This document shows positions 53,000-62,462 of a stretch of DNA of 64,000 nucleotides, in pieces (the stretch's first letter is position 1; the number at the start of each line of letters is the position of its first letter). A model generated the notes under the pieces. The model was given only the letters and a program-made list of their open reading frames with translations. It did not search any database and had not been told where the DNA came from. The DNA is from Peptococcaceae bacterium CEB3 (GTDB lineage: Bacteria; Bacillota; Desulfitobacteriia; Desulfitobacteriales; Desulfitobacteriaceae), in NCBI GenBank assembly GCA_001029295.1, contig LDXJ01000064.1, positions 186,001 through 250,000 of the forward strand. Direction: 5' to 3'. The position numbers and the translations under genes are program-made.

Positions 53000-53755
53000 G
53001 TGCCGCAGGCGCTGAGTTTCCGTGAAGAATTAACGGAAGTCCAATCACAGCTGAGACGCGAGATCCGCTTCAAAGCGGCGGATTTTCGCGAACTGGTGGA
53101 GTATTCGCCGGATGTGCTGGAGGCTGACGCATGTCCCGCTATCGTGATAGCGGTGAGCCGAGCATGCGGTTTTTCGGCTCCGAGTGTGGTAAAGTTGGCG
53201 ACGATTATTGAGCTCATTTTCCTGGCGGATCAAGTCCACGCTCTCATGAAAGATGATGAGAGCCTCAGTGAAGAAGGACGCCAGTTTCCCGTTCTCGTGG
53301 GGGACTATCTTTATGGCAGGTTTTTTCTGGACTTATGCCGCGACGGGTTGTTGCCCTTTCTCAAGCCTTTGGCGGAAGCGATCATCACGATGAGTGAGGG
53401 CGGCATTTCCCGCTGGCTGGCGCGTGAGCGGGAGCTCTCCCCCCGGGAGTGGCTTCGCGTATTGGAACAGGAACGCGCCAGCCTGACGGGTCTGGCGGGC
53501 CGTCTTAGCGCGCGACTGGCCGGAACCGCGGAGACGGTCCAAGAAACGGCCGCGTGTTTGGGCCAGGCTCTTGGGCTGGCTTGGGCAGCGCGCCAACAAG
53601 GACTGGGTGAGTCTCTCGTGCAGACGCAGTTGGCCAAAGCGCGGCGGATAATCCGGCAGTTTCCGGAGACGCTGGAATTCAAGGCACTCTATGAACTGGT
53701 GGATTTCATGGGCGGGGAACTCCTGATGGATGGAGGAATGTTGCGCCATGCATAA
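53000..53755 (+). CDS. Degenerate polyprenyl-synthase-like protein
   Basis: A 251-aa protein with the helical outline of trans-polyprenyl synthases (FPVLVGDYLYGRFFLDLC corresponds to the conserved LAGDYLYARAF-like helix). The first Asp-rich motif is altered (HALMKDDES) and no second DDxxD is visible, so it is unlikely to be catalytic alone. Possibly a regulatory subunit of heptaprenyl diphosphate synthase together with the intact enzyme at 58133. GTG start with GGGGAG upstream; overlaps mqnP by 8 bp. Confidence 0.65.
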   Translation: MPQALSFREELTEVQSQLRREIRFKAADFRELVEYSPDVLEADACPAIVIAVSRACGFSAPSVVKLATIIELIFLADQVHALMKDDESLSEEGRQFPVLVGDYLYGRFFLDLCRDGLLPFLKPLAEAIITMSEGGISRWLARERELSPREWLRVLEQERASLTGLAGRLSARLAGTAETVQETAACLGQALGLAWAARQQGLGESLVQTQLAKARRIIRQFPETLEFKALYELVDFMGGELLMDGGMLRHA

Positions 53756-54605
53756 GGTCAAAGTGTTCCTGGAAATGATTAAATTCGAACACACGGTTTT
53801 TGCGTTGCCCTTTGCCTATATGGGGGGCTTTTTGGCGGCGGGGACGGTGCCGCCCGCGGGCAAGCTTCTCTGGATTACCTTGGCCATGGTGGGGGCCAGA
53901 ACCGCGGCTATGTCGTTGAACCGCCTTATTGACAGGCGCCTTGACGCTTTGAATCCGAGGACGGCCGGGAGGGCGCTGCCGGCAGGGCACCTTGGTGTTG
54001 CCGAGGTATCACTCTACGCCGTGCTTTCCTTTCTCCTGCTGGGGTACTCCGCCTACAGACTTAATCTCCTGGCCTTGGAGCTCATGCCCATAGCGGTCTT
54101 TTTTTTGGTCTTTTATTCGTATACCAAGCGCTTTACCTGGGCCTGCCATTTCGCCTTGGGTCTGGCCCTCGGTTTGGCTCCGCCGGGAGCCTGGATCGGG
54201 GTCACCGGGCATTGGGCCTTGGCGCCGGTGCTCTTGGGCTTGGGTGTCATGAGCTGGGTTGCGGGATTCGACATTATTTATGCCAGCCAGGACATAGAAT
54301 TTGACCGCAAGAAAGGGTTAAAATCCATTCCGGCAGTCTTTGGCTTGAAGCGGGGGTTTGAAATTTCCGCTTTGCTGCATGTAGTGGCCCCGCTGTTATT
54401 CGTCATGGTCGGTGTTGTCCTGCACTTGCATGTGCTTTATTATCTTGGGGTGGCCGTGGCTGTCATCCTCCTCTTCCGGCAACATCGCATGGTGTCGGTG
54501 GACAACCTGTCGAAGGTGGGAATTGCTTTTTTTAATCTTAACGGCTATTTGAGTGTCCTCATGTTTGTTTTTTCCCTCGCGGATGTCCTGCTCTTCAGGT
54601 GGTAA
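53748..54605 (+). CDS. mqnP: UbiA-type prenyltransferase (menaquinone, MqnP)
   Basis: A 285-aa membrane protein with about eight hydrophobic segments. Motifs NRLIDRRLDALNPRTAGRA and DIIYASQDIEFDRKKGLKS provide the two Asp-rich metal/diphosphate sites. The neighbours mqnE and mqnC indicate it prenylates the futalosine-pathway naphthoate intermediate. ATG 53748 has GGAGGA 10 nt upstream. Confidence 0.88.
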   Translation: MHKVKVFLEMIKFEHTVFALPFAYMGGFLAAGTVPPAGKLLWITLAMVGARTAAMSLNRLIDRRLDALNPRTAGRALPAGHLGVAEVSLYAVLSFLLLGYSAYRLNLLALELMPIAVFFLVFYSYTKRFTWACHFALGLALGLAPPGAWIGVTGHWALAPVLLGLGVMSWVAGFDIIYASQDIEFDRKKGLKSIPAVFGLKRGFEISALLHVVAPLLFVMVGVVLHLHVLYYLGVAVAVILLFRQHRMVSVDNLSKVGIAFFNLNGYLSVLMFVFSLADVLLFRW

Positions 54606-54673
54606 GGCGAGGGAGTCAGGGGCGGTAAACCCGGCCCACCGCCCCTCGCGAAAAACTTAAGGAGATGTTTTCT

Positions 54674-55795
54674 GTGGATAGATTATTCGCCCGCAGTGAG
54701 CTTGCGGACTTGATCGAGAAAGTTGACCGGGGTGTACGCCTGGATTTTGACGAGGGAGTGCGCCTGATGCGGAGCAAGGACATCCTGGCCCTGGGTTACA
54801 TGGCCAATCAGGTGCGGGAGCGCAAGAACGGAGACACTACTTATTTTATCGTCAATCGGCACATTAACCACACGAATGTCTGTGTCAATCTTTGTAAGTT
54901 TTGCGCCTATGGAGTCGGGAAAGAGGATCCCCAGGCTTTTACCTTGTCTTTGGAGGAGATTGAGGCGGCGGCAAGAAAAGCGGCCGCCGAGAACGTTTCC
55001 GAAGTGCATGTGGTGGGCGGCCTTAATCCGGAGCTTCCCTTCGATTATTATCTGGAGATGTTGAGGCGGATCAAACGGATTCTGCCGGATGTGTGCCTGC
55101 AAGCGTTCACCGCGGTTGAGGTCGATTATTTTACCCAAATCACCGGTCTCAGTGTGGCGGAAGTGCTGGGGCAACTGATGCGGGCGGGGCTGGATTCGCT
55201 GCCGGGAGGCGGGGCTGAGGTCTTTTCGCCCCGGGTGCGCGCCCTGATCTGTGAGAAGAAGATTTCCGGTGACCGCTGGCTGGAAATCCAGGCAGAGGCG
55301 CACCGGTTGGGAATGCGCACGAACGCGACCATGCTGTACGGGCATGTGGAGAGTGCTGAGGAGCGAATTGACCACCTGTTGCGGCTGAGAACGCTGCAGG
55401 ATCAAACCCATGGTTTTCTGACCTTCATTCCTCTGCCTTTTTATCCGAAGAATACCCAGCTGGAGGGAAATATGGGGGTCGGCAGCACCACGGGTTTTGA
55501 AGATTTGCGTATGCTGGCCGTGGCGCGCATTTTTCTGGACAATTTCGACCATATCAAGTCATTTTGGATCATGCTGGGCCCGAAATTGGCCCAGGTGTCT
55601 CTCAATTTCGGGGTGGATGACCTGGACGGGACGGTAGTGGAGGAGCGCATTATCCACGCGGCCGGGGCGGAGACAGGGCAGGTTATGGCCAAAGAGACTC
55701 TCATCCGCCTGATTCAGAAAGCGGGACGCGTTCCGGTTGAACGGGATACACTCTACCGTGTCCGGAAATCCTATGGATTAAAGGAGAAGCCGTGA
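54674..55795 (+). CDS. mqnE: Aminofutalosine synthase
   Basis: Radical SAM enzyme (373 aa) joining the chorismate-derived enolpyruvyl benzoate with SAM in futalosine-type menaquinone synthesis. CVNLCKFCAYG (CxxxCxxC) follows NRHINHTN; LPGGGAEVFS is also conserved. GTG 54674 lies 8-9 nt after AAGGAGA, whereas ATG 54665 overlaps it. The stop overlaps mqnC. Confidence 0.93.
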   Translation: MDRLFARSELADLIEKVDRGVRLDFDEGVRLMRSKDILALGYMANQVRERKNGDTTYFIVNRHINHTNVCVNLCKFCAYGVGKEDPQAFTLSLEEIEAAARKAAAENVSEVHVVGGLNPELPFDYYLEMLRRIKRILPDVCLQAFTAVEVDYFTQITGLSVAEVLGQLMRAGLDSLPGGGAEVFSPRVRALICEKKISGDRWLEIQAEAHRLGMRTNATMLYGHVESAEERIDHLLRLRTLQDQTHGFLTFIPLPFYPKNTQLEGNMGVGSTTGFEDLRMLAVARIFLDNFDHIKSFWIMLGPKLAQVSLNFGVDDLDGTVVEERIIHAAGAETGQVMAKETLIRLIQKAGRVPVERDTLYRVRKSYGLKEKP

Positions 55796-56877
55796 TGGAA
55801 GCAAAGACTTTGGCGATCCTAGAAAAGCGGCTGGCGGGAAAACGCCTGAGCTGGGAGGAGGGGACGGCACTGCTCCAAGAGGCGGACCTGCTCTCTTTGG
55901 GCCAGGCTGCCGATACCGTCCGGGAAGAAATGCATCCGGAGAAGATTGTGACCTTTGTCATCGACCGAAATATTAATTATACCAATATCTGTGCCTGTCG
56001 CTGCCGTTTTTGCGCGTTTTACAGGCAGCCGGGCGATCCGGATGCCTATGTTTTGTCAGAAGAGGAGTTACATGATAAAATTAGGGAGACTGTGAACTTG
56101 GGCGGAACCCAGTTGCTCATTCAGGGGGGATTAAACCCGGACCTTTCCCTTGAGTATTTCGAGAACATGTTGAGAAGAATAAAAGAACGTTTTGCCATTC
56201 ACATTCATTCCTTCAGTCCCCCGGAAATCTGGGATCTGGCCCGGAAATCCGGTTTGACCATTGAGCAAGTAATCGGGCGCCTGAAAGAGGCCGGGTTGGA
56301 TTCCATCCCCGGCGGCGGCGCGGAAATCTTGGTGGACCGGGTGCGCGGGAAAATCAGTCCCAACAAAATCGGCTGGCAAGCCTGGATGGATGTCATGACC
56401 ACGGCGCACCGGCTGGGCATGAAGACGACGGCCACCATGATGTTCGGCCATGTGGAGACCGCGGCCGAGCGGGTGCTGCATATGGTCCGCGTGCGGGAGG
56501 CGCAGGACGTGAGCGAGGGTTTTACAGCCTTCATCCCTTGGAGCTTTGCACCGAAACATACTGAACTGGGGGGAGAGGGGAGCACGGGGGTGGACTATTT
56601 GCGGACCTTGGCCGTTGCTCGCCTTATGCTGGACAATGTGCCGAACCTCCAGGCTTCGTGGGTAACTCAGGGAGCGAAGATGGCTCAGGTGGCACTGCGT
56701 TTTGGCGCCAATGACTTCGGCAGTACCATGCTGGAAGAAAACGTCGTTCGGGCAGCCGGGGTGCAGACAAGGGTCCCCTTGAAGGAGATTGTGCGCTGTA
56801 TTGAGGATGCGGGTTACACCGCCGTGCAAAGAAACACGCAGTATGAGACACTGCGTGTCTATGGAAAGGAAGTGTAG
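55795..56877 (+). CDS. mqnC: Cyclic dehypoxanthine futalosine synthase
   Basis: A 360-aa radical SAM enzyme acting after MqnB in the futalosine pathway. CACRCRFCAFYR (CxxxCxxC) after NINYTN; IPGGGAEILVDRVR. The ATG overlaps the mqnE TGA by 1 bp, with AAGGAG 9 nt upstream. MqnA, B and D are not in the window. Confidence 0.93.
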   Translation: MEAKTLAILEKRLAGKRLSWEEGTALLQEADLLSLGQAADTVREEMHPEKIVTFVIDRNINYTNICACRCRFCAFYRQPGDPDAYVLSEEELHDKIRETVNLGGTQLLIQGGLNPDLSLEYFENMLRRIKERFAIHIHSFSPPEIWDLARKSGLTIEQVIGRLKEAGLDSIPGGGAEILVDRVRGKISPNKIGWQAWMDVMTTAHRLGMKTTATMMFGHVETAAERVLHMVRVREAQDVSEGFTAFIPWSFAPKHTELGGEGSTGVDYLRTLAVARLMLDNVPNLQASWVTQGAKMAQVALRFGANDFGSTMLEENVVRAAGVQTRVPLKEIVRCIEDAGYTAVQRNTQYETLRVYGKEV

Positions 56878-56882
56878 GACCG

Positions 56883-57653
56883 GTGCGCAGGAGGCCACGG
56901 AGTGATCTTAACATGCCTTTGATGGAACACATCAAGGCTTTGCGCCGGGTGCTGATCATCGCGGCCTATGCCGTTGCGGCCGGTACGGTTATCGGTTGGT
57001 TTCTGAGCGATCAGGGTTTCGCTTTTTTGGCCCGCCCGCTGCTCGATGTGAACAGGACCTTGTTCATCACCACAACTCCGCTGGAGCCTGTTCTGGTCAA
57101 GATAAAAGTCTCGGTCGTCATCGGTATCGTCATCGCGCTTCCGGTTCTGATGTGGCAGCTCTGGGCTTTTATTTTGCCGGCCCTGAAAAAAAACGAGCGC
57201 CGGTACCTGTATTTGCTGGTTCCCAGTTCGATTGTACTTTTTTTGGCCGGGGCTTCTTTTTGTTTTTTTGTCGTTCTGCCCATCGGCATCAAATTTTTGA
57301 TCTACGCTGGGGGGCACGCTGTGCCGGCGACCCCTTTTGTCACCAAGACTTCATATCTTAATTTTATCCTCACGTTTCTGCTCACTTTCGGCCTGGTTTT
57401 TCAACTTCCCATCATCTTGCTGGTTCTCATACGCGTCGGGGTCCTGACCCCGCGGGCTTTAGCCAAGAAACGGCGCTGGGCGCTGCTGATTATTATTGTG
57501 CTGGCGGCGACTTTCGCGCCGACACCGGATCTGTTCACCCAGGGCCTGATGGCAGTGCCTATGTATATGTTGTACGAAGTGAGCATTTGGTTGGGATATT
57601 TGGTGGCCCACAAGCGGAAGAAAGCCTTGGCCCAGAAAGAAGGCGGGACTTGA
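56883..57653 (+). CDS. tatC: Twin-arginine translocase subunit TatC
   Basis: A 256-aa protein with six membrane segments; N-terminal MPLMEHIKALRRVLII matches the conserved TatC cytoplasmic start, then FILPALKKNERRYLY and TFAPTPDLFTQGLMAVPMYM. Receives folded Tat substrates such as Fe-S and molybdenum enzymes. GTG 56883 with AAGGAAG upstream. Paired with tatA/B downstream. Confidence 0.93.
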   Translation: MRRRPRSDLNMPLMEHIKALRRVLIIAAYAVAAGTVIGWFLSDQGFAFLARPLLDVNRTLFITTTPLEPVLVKIKVSVVIGIVIALPVLMWQLWAFILPALKKNERRYLYLLVPSSIVLFLAGASFCFFVVLPIGIKFLIYAGGHAVPATPFVTKTSYLNFILTFLLTFGLVFQLPIILLVLIRVGVLTPRALAKKRRWALLIIIVLAATFAPTPDLFTQGLMAVPMYMLYEVSIWLGYLVAHKRKKALAQKEGGT

Positions 57654-57690
57654 AGTTCGAATTGTATTTTGACGCGGGGAGGGATGACGG

Positions 57691-58125
57691 ATGGGTTTCA
57701 GTGAAATTATTTTGATCATGGCCATAGCCTTGATTCTTTTTGGCCCTGAGGATTTGCCGGAAATTGCCCGGACCCTCGGCCGGGTCGTCTATGAAATTCG
57801 CAAGGCCACCGGGGAACTCACCGGCGGATTTTCAGATATCGTGCGGAATCCGACAGACGCCTTGAACAAGGCGTTTGAGGAGACGGGCAAAAGGGCCCCG
57901 GACGGTCCGGAGAGTGGAACAGAGAGCCCCGGGGCCGGGAAAAACGCCGACGACTCCGAGGAAGAACTTGTGGACTACGAGGGCAATCCGGTGCAACCGG
58001 AGGGCACCCCCAAGCCGGCTGCCGGGGAAGGTGAAGAGGTGAGCCAAAAGCAGAGCGACGATCCTTTGGCTAAACTGCCGGCGGGCGTTGTATCGTACGA
58101 AGAAGAAAAGGACGCGAGCAGGTGA
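57691..58125 (+). CDS. Sec-independent translocase TatA/TatB-like protein
   Basis: A 144-aa protein: one N-terminal membrane helix (FSEIILIMAIALILFGPEDL), an amphipathic helix, and a long acidic Pro/Gly-rich tail. The FGPEDLPEIAR motif corresponds to the TatA/B hinge (FGPxxLP). Length suggests TatB-like; a single protein may do both roles. Confidence 0.9.
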   Translation: MGFSEIILIMAIALILFGPEDLPEIARTLGRVVYEIRKATGELTGGFSDIVRNPTDALNKAFEETGKRAPDGPESGTESPGAGKNADDSEEELVDYEGNPVQPEGTPKPAAGEGEEVSQKQSDDPLAKLPAGVVSYEEEKDASR

Positions 58126-58132
58126 ACCGGTT

Positions 58133-59101
58133 TTGAAGCAGTTGTGGTTATTCAATCAGATTAATGCGGATTTGCGGCGGGTGGAACAAGAACTCGAACG
58201 ATTTGTGGGAACAGATTATCCGCTGCTGGATGAATCCTCGGTTCATTTGTTAGCAGCCGGGGGTAAGCGCTTGCGCCCAGCGTTCACCCTTCTGGCCGGC
58301 AAATTCTATGACTATTCTCTGGAAAAGTTATTACCCATCGCTATGACTCTCGAACTCATACATATGGCTACCCTTGTCCATGACGACGTGGTGGACGCGT
58401 CCTTGACCCGGCGCGGCCGGGAAACGGTCAAAGCCAAATGGGGCAATGTCGTGTCGGTGCAAACGGGAGATTATCTCCTGGCCAAATCCCTCGTCCTGAT
58501 TGCCCAAATCGATCACCCGGTGATTTCCGGGATTTTGGCCCGGGTCAGTGTTGAAATGTGTCAAGGAGAAATTCAACAAATTAAGTCGAGCTTTGACACC
58601 AAACAGACGCTGAAGCAATACTATTACCGCATTAAGCGTAAGACGGCTTTGCTCATCTCGGCCAGCTGTAAGCTGGGGGGCATTGCCAGTTCGGCGCCGC
58701 CTCGGCAGGTCTGGGCCTTGGGTGCTTATGGGCATGCCTTGGGCATGGCTTTTCAGATCGTAGATGATGTCCTCGATATTACGGCCAGACCTACGGAATT
58801 GGGAAAACCGGTAGGGGGCGATTTACACCAAGGGATTATGACCTTGCCGATGATCCTAGCCTTGCGCTCTTCAGCCGAAGGCGGCCGATTGGAAGAGCTG
58901 CTGGCAAAACCGGATAAGAGCGAGGAGGAAATCTCGACCGCGATCGAATTGATTCGGCGCTCGGGGGCTATCGAGGAATCTATGCAATGGGTTGAACGCT
59001 ATGTGGCTAAAGCGGTGGGGTACCTGGAAGAACTGCCGGATGTCACAACCCGCAGAGCGCTGAGGGAACTGGCGGAGTTCATCAGGGTGAGGAAGTTTTG
59101 A
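58133..59101 (+). CDS. hepT: Heptaprenyl/polyprenyl diphosphate synthase
   Basis: A 322-aa trans-prenyltransferase with both Asp-rich motifs (LVHDDVVDASLTRRGR and FQIVDDVLDI) and GGKRLRPAF. Makes the menaquinone side chain. TTG 58133 start 7 bp after the tatA stop; no better start is in frame. Chain length not derivable by eye. Confidence 0.9.
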   Translation: MKQLWLFNQINADLRRVEQELERFVGTDYPLLDESSVHLLAAGGKRLRPAFTLLAGKFYDYSLEKLLPIAMTLELIHMATLVHDDVVDASLTRRGRETVKAKWGNVVSVQTGDYLLAKSLVLIAQIDHPVISGILARVSVEMCQGEIQQIKSSFDTKQTLKQYYYRIKRKTALLISASCKLGGIASSAPPRQVWALGAYGHALGMAFQIVDDVLDITARPTELGKPVGGDLHQGIMTLPMILALRSSAEGGRLEELLAKPDKSEEEISTAIELIRRSGAIEESMQWVERYVAKAVGYLEELPDVTTRRALRELAEFIRVRKF

Positions 59102-59119
59102 TATTTAGACGAATAAAGT

Positions 59120-59165
59120 CGATTTCTGCAGGGAAGTTATGTACAGGGTCGAATATAAAGAGTGG
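59120..59165 (+). promoter_or_regulatory. Putative upstream element of the heme cluster
   Basis: The stretch CTGCAGGGAAGTTATG followed by GTCGAATATAAAGAG resembles an element seen upstream of many genes in some clostridia (memory, unverified). Possibly a sporulation-sigma or unknown promoter for sirC-hemA-hemC. Confidence 0.25.
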
Positions 59166-59267
59166 GCTTCAGGGACCGACAAACAAAAAACTGGCTCATT
59201 GGATTAAGAATGCCTAGGTGGATGAAAGCCTGCAAGAGATTAGGCGAACTGAAAGCAGTGAGAAAAG

Positions 59268-59906
59268 ATGTCACAGTATTATCCGGTTTTTATGGATTTA
59301 AAGGAGAAAGAGGTGCTCGTGGTCGGCGGCGGAGCGGTGGCCGAACGCAAGATTGAAACCTTGCTGGCTCACTCGGCCCGGGTACGTGTCGTGGCGCCCG
59401 CCTTGATCCCGCCGCTTCTCAGTCTGGTGCGCGAGGGCCAATGCCTGTGGGAGGAGAAGGAATATGCGGACGGAGATATTCGCGACGCCTGGTTGGTCTT
59501 TTCCTGTACGGAAAAAGAAGAAGTGAATGCCCGGGTGGCCGCTGATGCCCGGGCCATGGCCAGACCGGTCAATGTCGTGGACGACCCGGATAAGTGCGGT
59601 TTTATCGTACCGTCAATTTTGGAACGGGGAGATTTGACGATCGCCGTGTCCACTGCCGGCAGCAGCCCGCTGGTGGCCCGGCAGATCCGCGCTGAGATAG
59701 AGCAGTCTTATGGGGAGGAGATGGCAGAATACTTGGCCTTGCTGAAGAAATGGCGCGTGGAGGTAAAACGCAGTTTGCCGCCGGAAAAACGCGCGGAATT
59801 TTGGGCCGGTGTGACCGATGGAAAGGTGAGAACCCTGATTAAAGAGGGACAGGCAAAACTGGCGGAAGGGGTGGTTGAGCAGTGTTTCCAATCGCTGTTG
59901 GTCTAA
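59268..59906 (+). CDS. Precorrin-2 dehydrogenase/sirohydrochlorin ferrochelatase-type
   Basis: A 212-aa SirC/Met8/CysG-N protein: NAD-binding VLVVGGGAVAERKIETLL, NVVDDPDKCGFIVPSILERG, and TAGSSPLVARQIRAEIE. Oxidises precorrin-2 to sirohydrochlorin and may insert iron. It overlaps hemA by 25 bp. Part of siroheme/heme formation with the following genes. Confidence 0.92.
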   Translation: MSQYYPVFMDLKEKEVLVVGGGAVAERKIETLLAHSARVRVVAPALIPPLLSLVREGQCLWEEKEYADGDIRDAWLVFSCTEKEEVNARVAADARAMARPVNVVDDPDKCGFIVPSILERGDLTIAVSTAGSSPLVARQIRAEIEQSYGEEMAEYLALLKKWRVEVKRSLPPEKRAEFWAGVTDGKVRTLIKEGQAKLAEGVVEQCFQSLLV

Positions 59907-61219
59907 ATCACCGCACGGCGCCGCTCGAAGTCCGTGAAAAAGTCAGTTTTCACCATAGCCAACTCCCCGCCGCTTTGACGGACTTGCTGGCTTATCCCGG
60001 GATGCAGGGCGTTCTGATCTTAAATACCTGCAATCGTCTGGAGATTTACGCGGCGACAACGGATGTGGAAACCGGGAAAAAGTCCATTCTGGAATTTTTA
60101 GCCCGTCACGCCGGGCTGGATGAAGGGCAGCTGCACCAGTATCTCTATGTCCACACCTTGTACGACGCGGTGCGGCATCTCTACCGGGTGACGTCCGGAC
60201 TTGATTCCATGGTTCTGGGGGAAACCCAGATCCTGGGACAGGTTGCCAAAGCATATGAGGTAGCGGTGGGGGCGGAGGTGACGAATAAAGTCATCAACGT
60301 GTTTGTGCAGAATGCGCTCACGGTGGGCAAGAGAGTCCGCACCGAGACCTTGATTGATCAGCATCCGGTTTCGATCAGCTATACGGCTGTGGAAATGGCC
60401 AAACAGAAAATGGGCAGTTTGGCGGACATCCCGATCTTGCTGCTGGGAGCGGGAGAAATGAGCGCACTGACCGCCAAGCACCTGACGGCCGCGGGGGCCT
60501 CGCAAGTGATCGTTTCTAACCGGTCGCATGGGCGGGCTCTGGGTTTGGCTGAGAGTTCGGGAGGCCGGGCACTCCCGTTTGACCGCCTTGACGAGGGGTT
60601 GACGGAAGCGGACGTTGTTATTACGGCGACGTCCGCCTTGAACTTTATCCTCATGCCGGAGCGGATGGAGAAGATCATGCGGGAACGCGGGGGGCGCCCC
60701 CTCTTGCTGATCGATATTGCGGTGCCCAGGGATATTCATCCCGATGTAGGGAAAATTTCCGCGATCACGCTTTACGATATTGACGATTTGCGTGAGGTCG
60801 TCGATCAGCATCGTCAGGCCAGGGAACTTGCGGCCCTGGCGGCCGAAAAGATCATCGACGAAGAGATGGCGGCTTTTGCCAAATGGCACAATTCCCTGTT
60901 TGTTATTCCCACCATCGTGGCCCTGCAGGAGCGCGGACAGCAGATTAAAGAGGCGTTGCTGGCGCGCACTTTGGATCGGATGGGGGCGCTGACGCCGAAA
61001 CAGGAGAAAGCGATTCGCTCCCTGGCCAATTCTATTGTGAACCAGCTCCTGCACACGCCGATAACCAATTTGAAAGAATGCGCTAACACGCGGCAGGGCC
61101 ACCTTTACACGGAAATTTTACAAAACCTTTTTGACTTGGATGTTGACGAGGAGACAGAGCGGCCTCTGCGCGTGCTTGCCACAGGCCAGACACAACCGGG
61201 AAGGACAGAGTCGTCATGA
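59882..61219 (+). CDS. hemA: Glutamyl-tRNA reductase
   Basis: A 445-aa enzyme reducing Glu-tRNA to glutamate-1-semialdehyde, first step of tetrapyrrole synthesis. [10 protein letters not shown] contains the nucleophilic Cys; [21 protein letters not shown] domain [18 protein letters not shown] start lies inside sirC; the stop overlaps hemC. Confidence 0.95.
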   Translation: MFPIAVGLNHRTAPLEVREKVSFHHSQLPAALTDLLAYPGMQGVLILNTCNRLEIYAATTDVETGKKSILEFLARHAGLDEGQLHQYLYVHTLYDAVRHLYRVTSGLDSMVLGETQILGQVAKAYEVAVGAEVTNKVINVFVQNALTVGKRVRTETLIDQHPVSISYTAVEMAKQKMGSLADIPILLLGAGEMSALTAKHLTAAGASQVIVSNRSHGRALGLAESSGGRALPFDRLDEGLTEADVVITATSALNFILMPERMEKIMRERGGRPLLLIDIAVPRDIHPDVGKISAITLYDIDDLREVVDQHRQARELAALAAEKIIDEEMAAFAKWHNSLFVIPTIVALQERGQQIKEALLARTLDRMGALTPKQEKAIRSLANSIVNQLLHTPITNLKECANTRQGHLYTEILQNLFDLDVDEETERPLRVLATGQTQPGRTESS

Positions 61220-62127
61220 GCATTTGGCGGATCGGGACGCGGGACAGTGTCCTCGCTCTCTGGCAGGCGGAGTGGGTTCGGGCTCGTTTGGAGAGTGTTT
61301 ATCCTGAGCAGGAGTTTGTCTTGGTTCCGGTTAAGACCAAGGGAGACAAAATTTTGGATGTCCCGCTGGCGAAGATTGGAGACAAAGGGTTGTTTACCAA
61401 AGAACTGGAGGCGGCACTGCTGCGGGGAGAGATAGACTTAGCCGTGCATAGTTTGAAAGACCTGCCGACCGTCTTGCCGGACGGTTTGCTGATCACCGCT
61501 TACTGCGAGCGGGAGGAAGCGAGGGATGTCTTTCTGGGACGCGGGGGAGCAGGCTTGCGGGATGTGCCGCGGGGAGGGGTCATCGGGACCAGCAGCCTGC
61601 GCCGCAAAGCCCAGCTCCAATATTTCAGGCCAGATTTGCGCTTTTCCGACCTGAGAGGGAATTTGCAGACCCGCTGGCGCAAACTTCAAGAGTCCGGGAT
61701 GGCCGGGATTGTCCTGGCGGCCGCCGGGGTTAAACGGCTGGGCTGGGAAGAGAGAATCACCGAAGTCATACCGGAGGAAATCATTCTCCCGGCCGTGGGG
61801 CAGGGTTCGATCGCGGTGGAAATCTCCGTCTCCCGCGAGGACATGAAGGAGAAGCTGGATCCTCTCAATCACCGGGAGACGGAAAAAGCCGTCCTGGCCG
61901 AACGCGCGCTCATGCGCAAGTTGGAGGGCGGCTGCCAGGTGCCAATCGGGGCGTTGGCCCGGTTGGAGGGGGATGAAATCCGGCTGAAGGCAATGGTGGC
62001 GGGTTTGGACGGCGCGAGAGTCTTGCGCGCGGAAGTTTGCGGCCGGGACCCGCTCACGGTGGGCTTGGAGGCAGCCGAAAGACTACTCGAACAGGGAGCT
62101 GGGGAAATCCTAGCCTCCCTAAGGTAG
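61216..62127 (+). CDS. hemC: Porphobilinogen deaminase (hydroxymethylbilane synthase)
   Basis: A 303-aa enzyme; [36 protein letters not shown], and the dipyrromethane-cofactor Cys in [12 protein letters not shown]. Overlaps hemA by 4 bp (ATGA). Normal length. Confidence 0.96.
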   Translation: MSIWRIGTRDSVLALWQAEWVRARLESVYPEQEFVLVPVKTKGDKILDVPLAKIGDKGLFTKELEAALLRGEIDLAVHSLKDLPTVLPDGLLITAYCEREEARDVFLGRGGAGLRDVPRGGVIGTSSLRRKAQLQYFRPDLRFSDLRGNLQTRWRKLQESGMAGIVLAAAGVKRLGWEERITEVIPEEIILPAVGQGSIAVEISVSREDMKEKLDPLNHRETEKAVLAERALMRKLEGGCQVPIGALARLEGDEIRLKAMVAGLDGARVLRAEVCGRDPLTVGLEAAERLLEQGAGEILASLR

Positions 62128-62462
62128 AGCTGCCGCAAGCGGACAGGTCACCGGGGGCGACTCCGTTAACATGGGGAGCCAAATAACCCGGTAACCAGGA
62201 TGCCGTCTCGGATACCGGGTTCCAAGGTTTCCAAGTTCCCGGATTCCCTTTGCCGCCTTTTGCGTGTCCATTCTCCGGCTGATCCTCCTGATTTTATATG
62301 CCGCCTACAGGTATCACCTTTCCTCGATTCTTGGGTTTATCTATCGGCTTCTAAATCCGTTTTGGTTCGAGTTTCTTCCTCACGGGCTTCCAGCTTCTGA
62401 CTTCCGGTTTCCAGTTTCTGACTTCCCACTTCCGACTTCTGAATTAGATTGGGGTGTATAGA
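62128..62462. other. Intergenic region with pyrimidine-rich 21-bp repeats
   Basis: No gene seen. At 62388-62450 about 2.5 units of TTCCAGCTTCTGACTTCCGG type occur. An extensive pyrimidine bias runs 62220-62440. No riboswitch recognised. Confidence 0.6.

Noticed and set aside
62128-62462. Cobalamin riboswitch before cobA-hemD
   Set aside because: The conserved B12-box elements are not visible; only pyrimidine-rich repeats are present.
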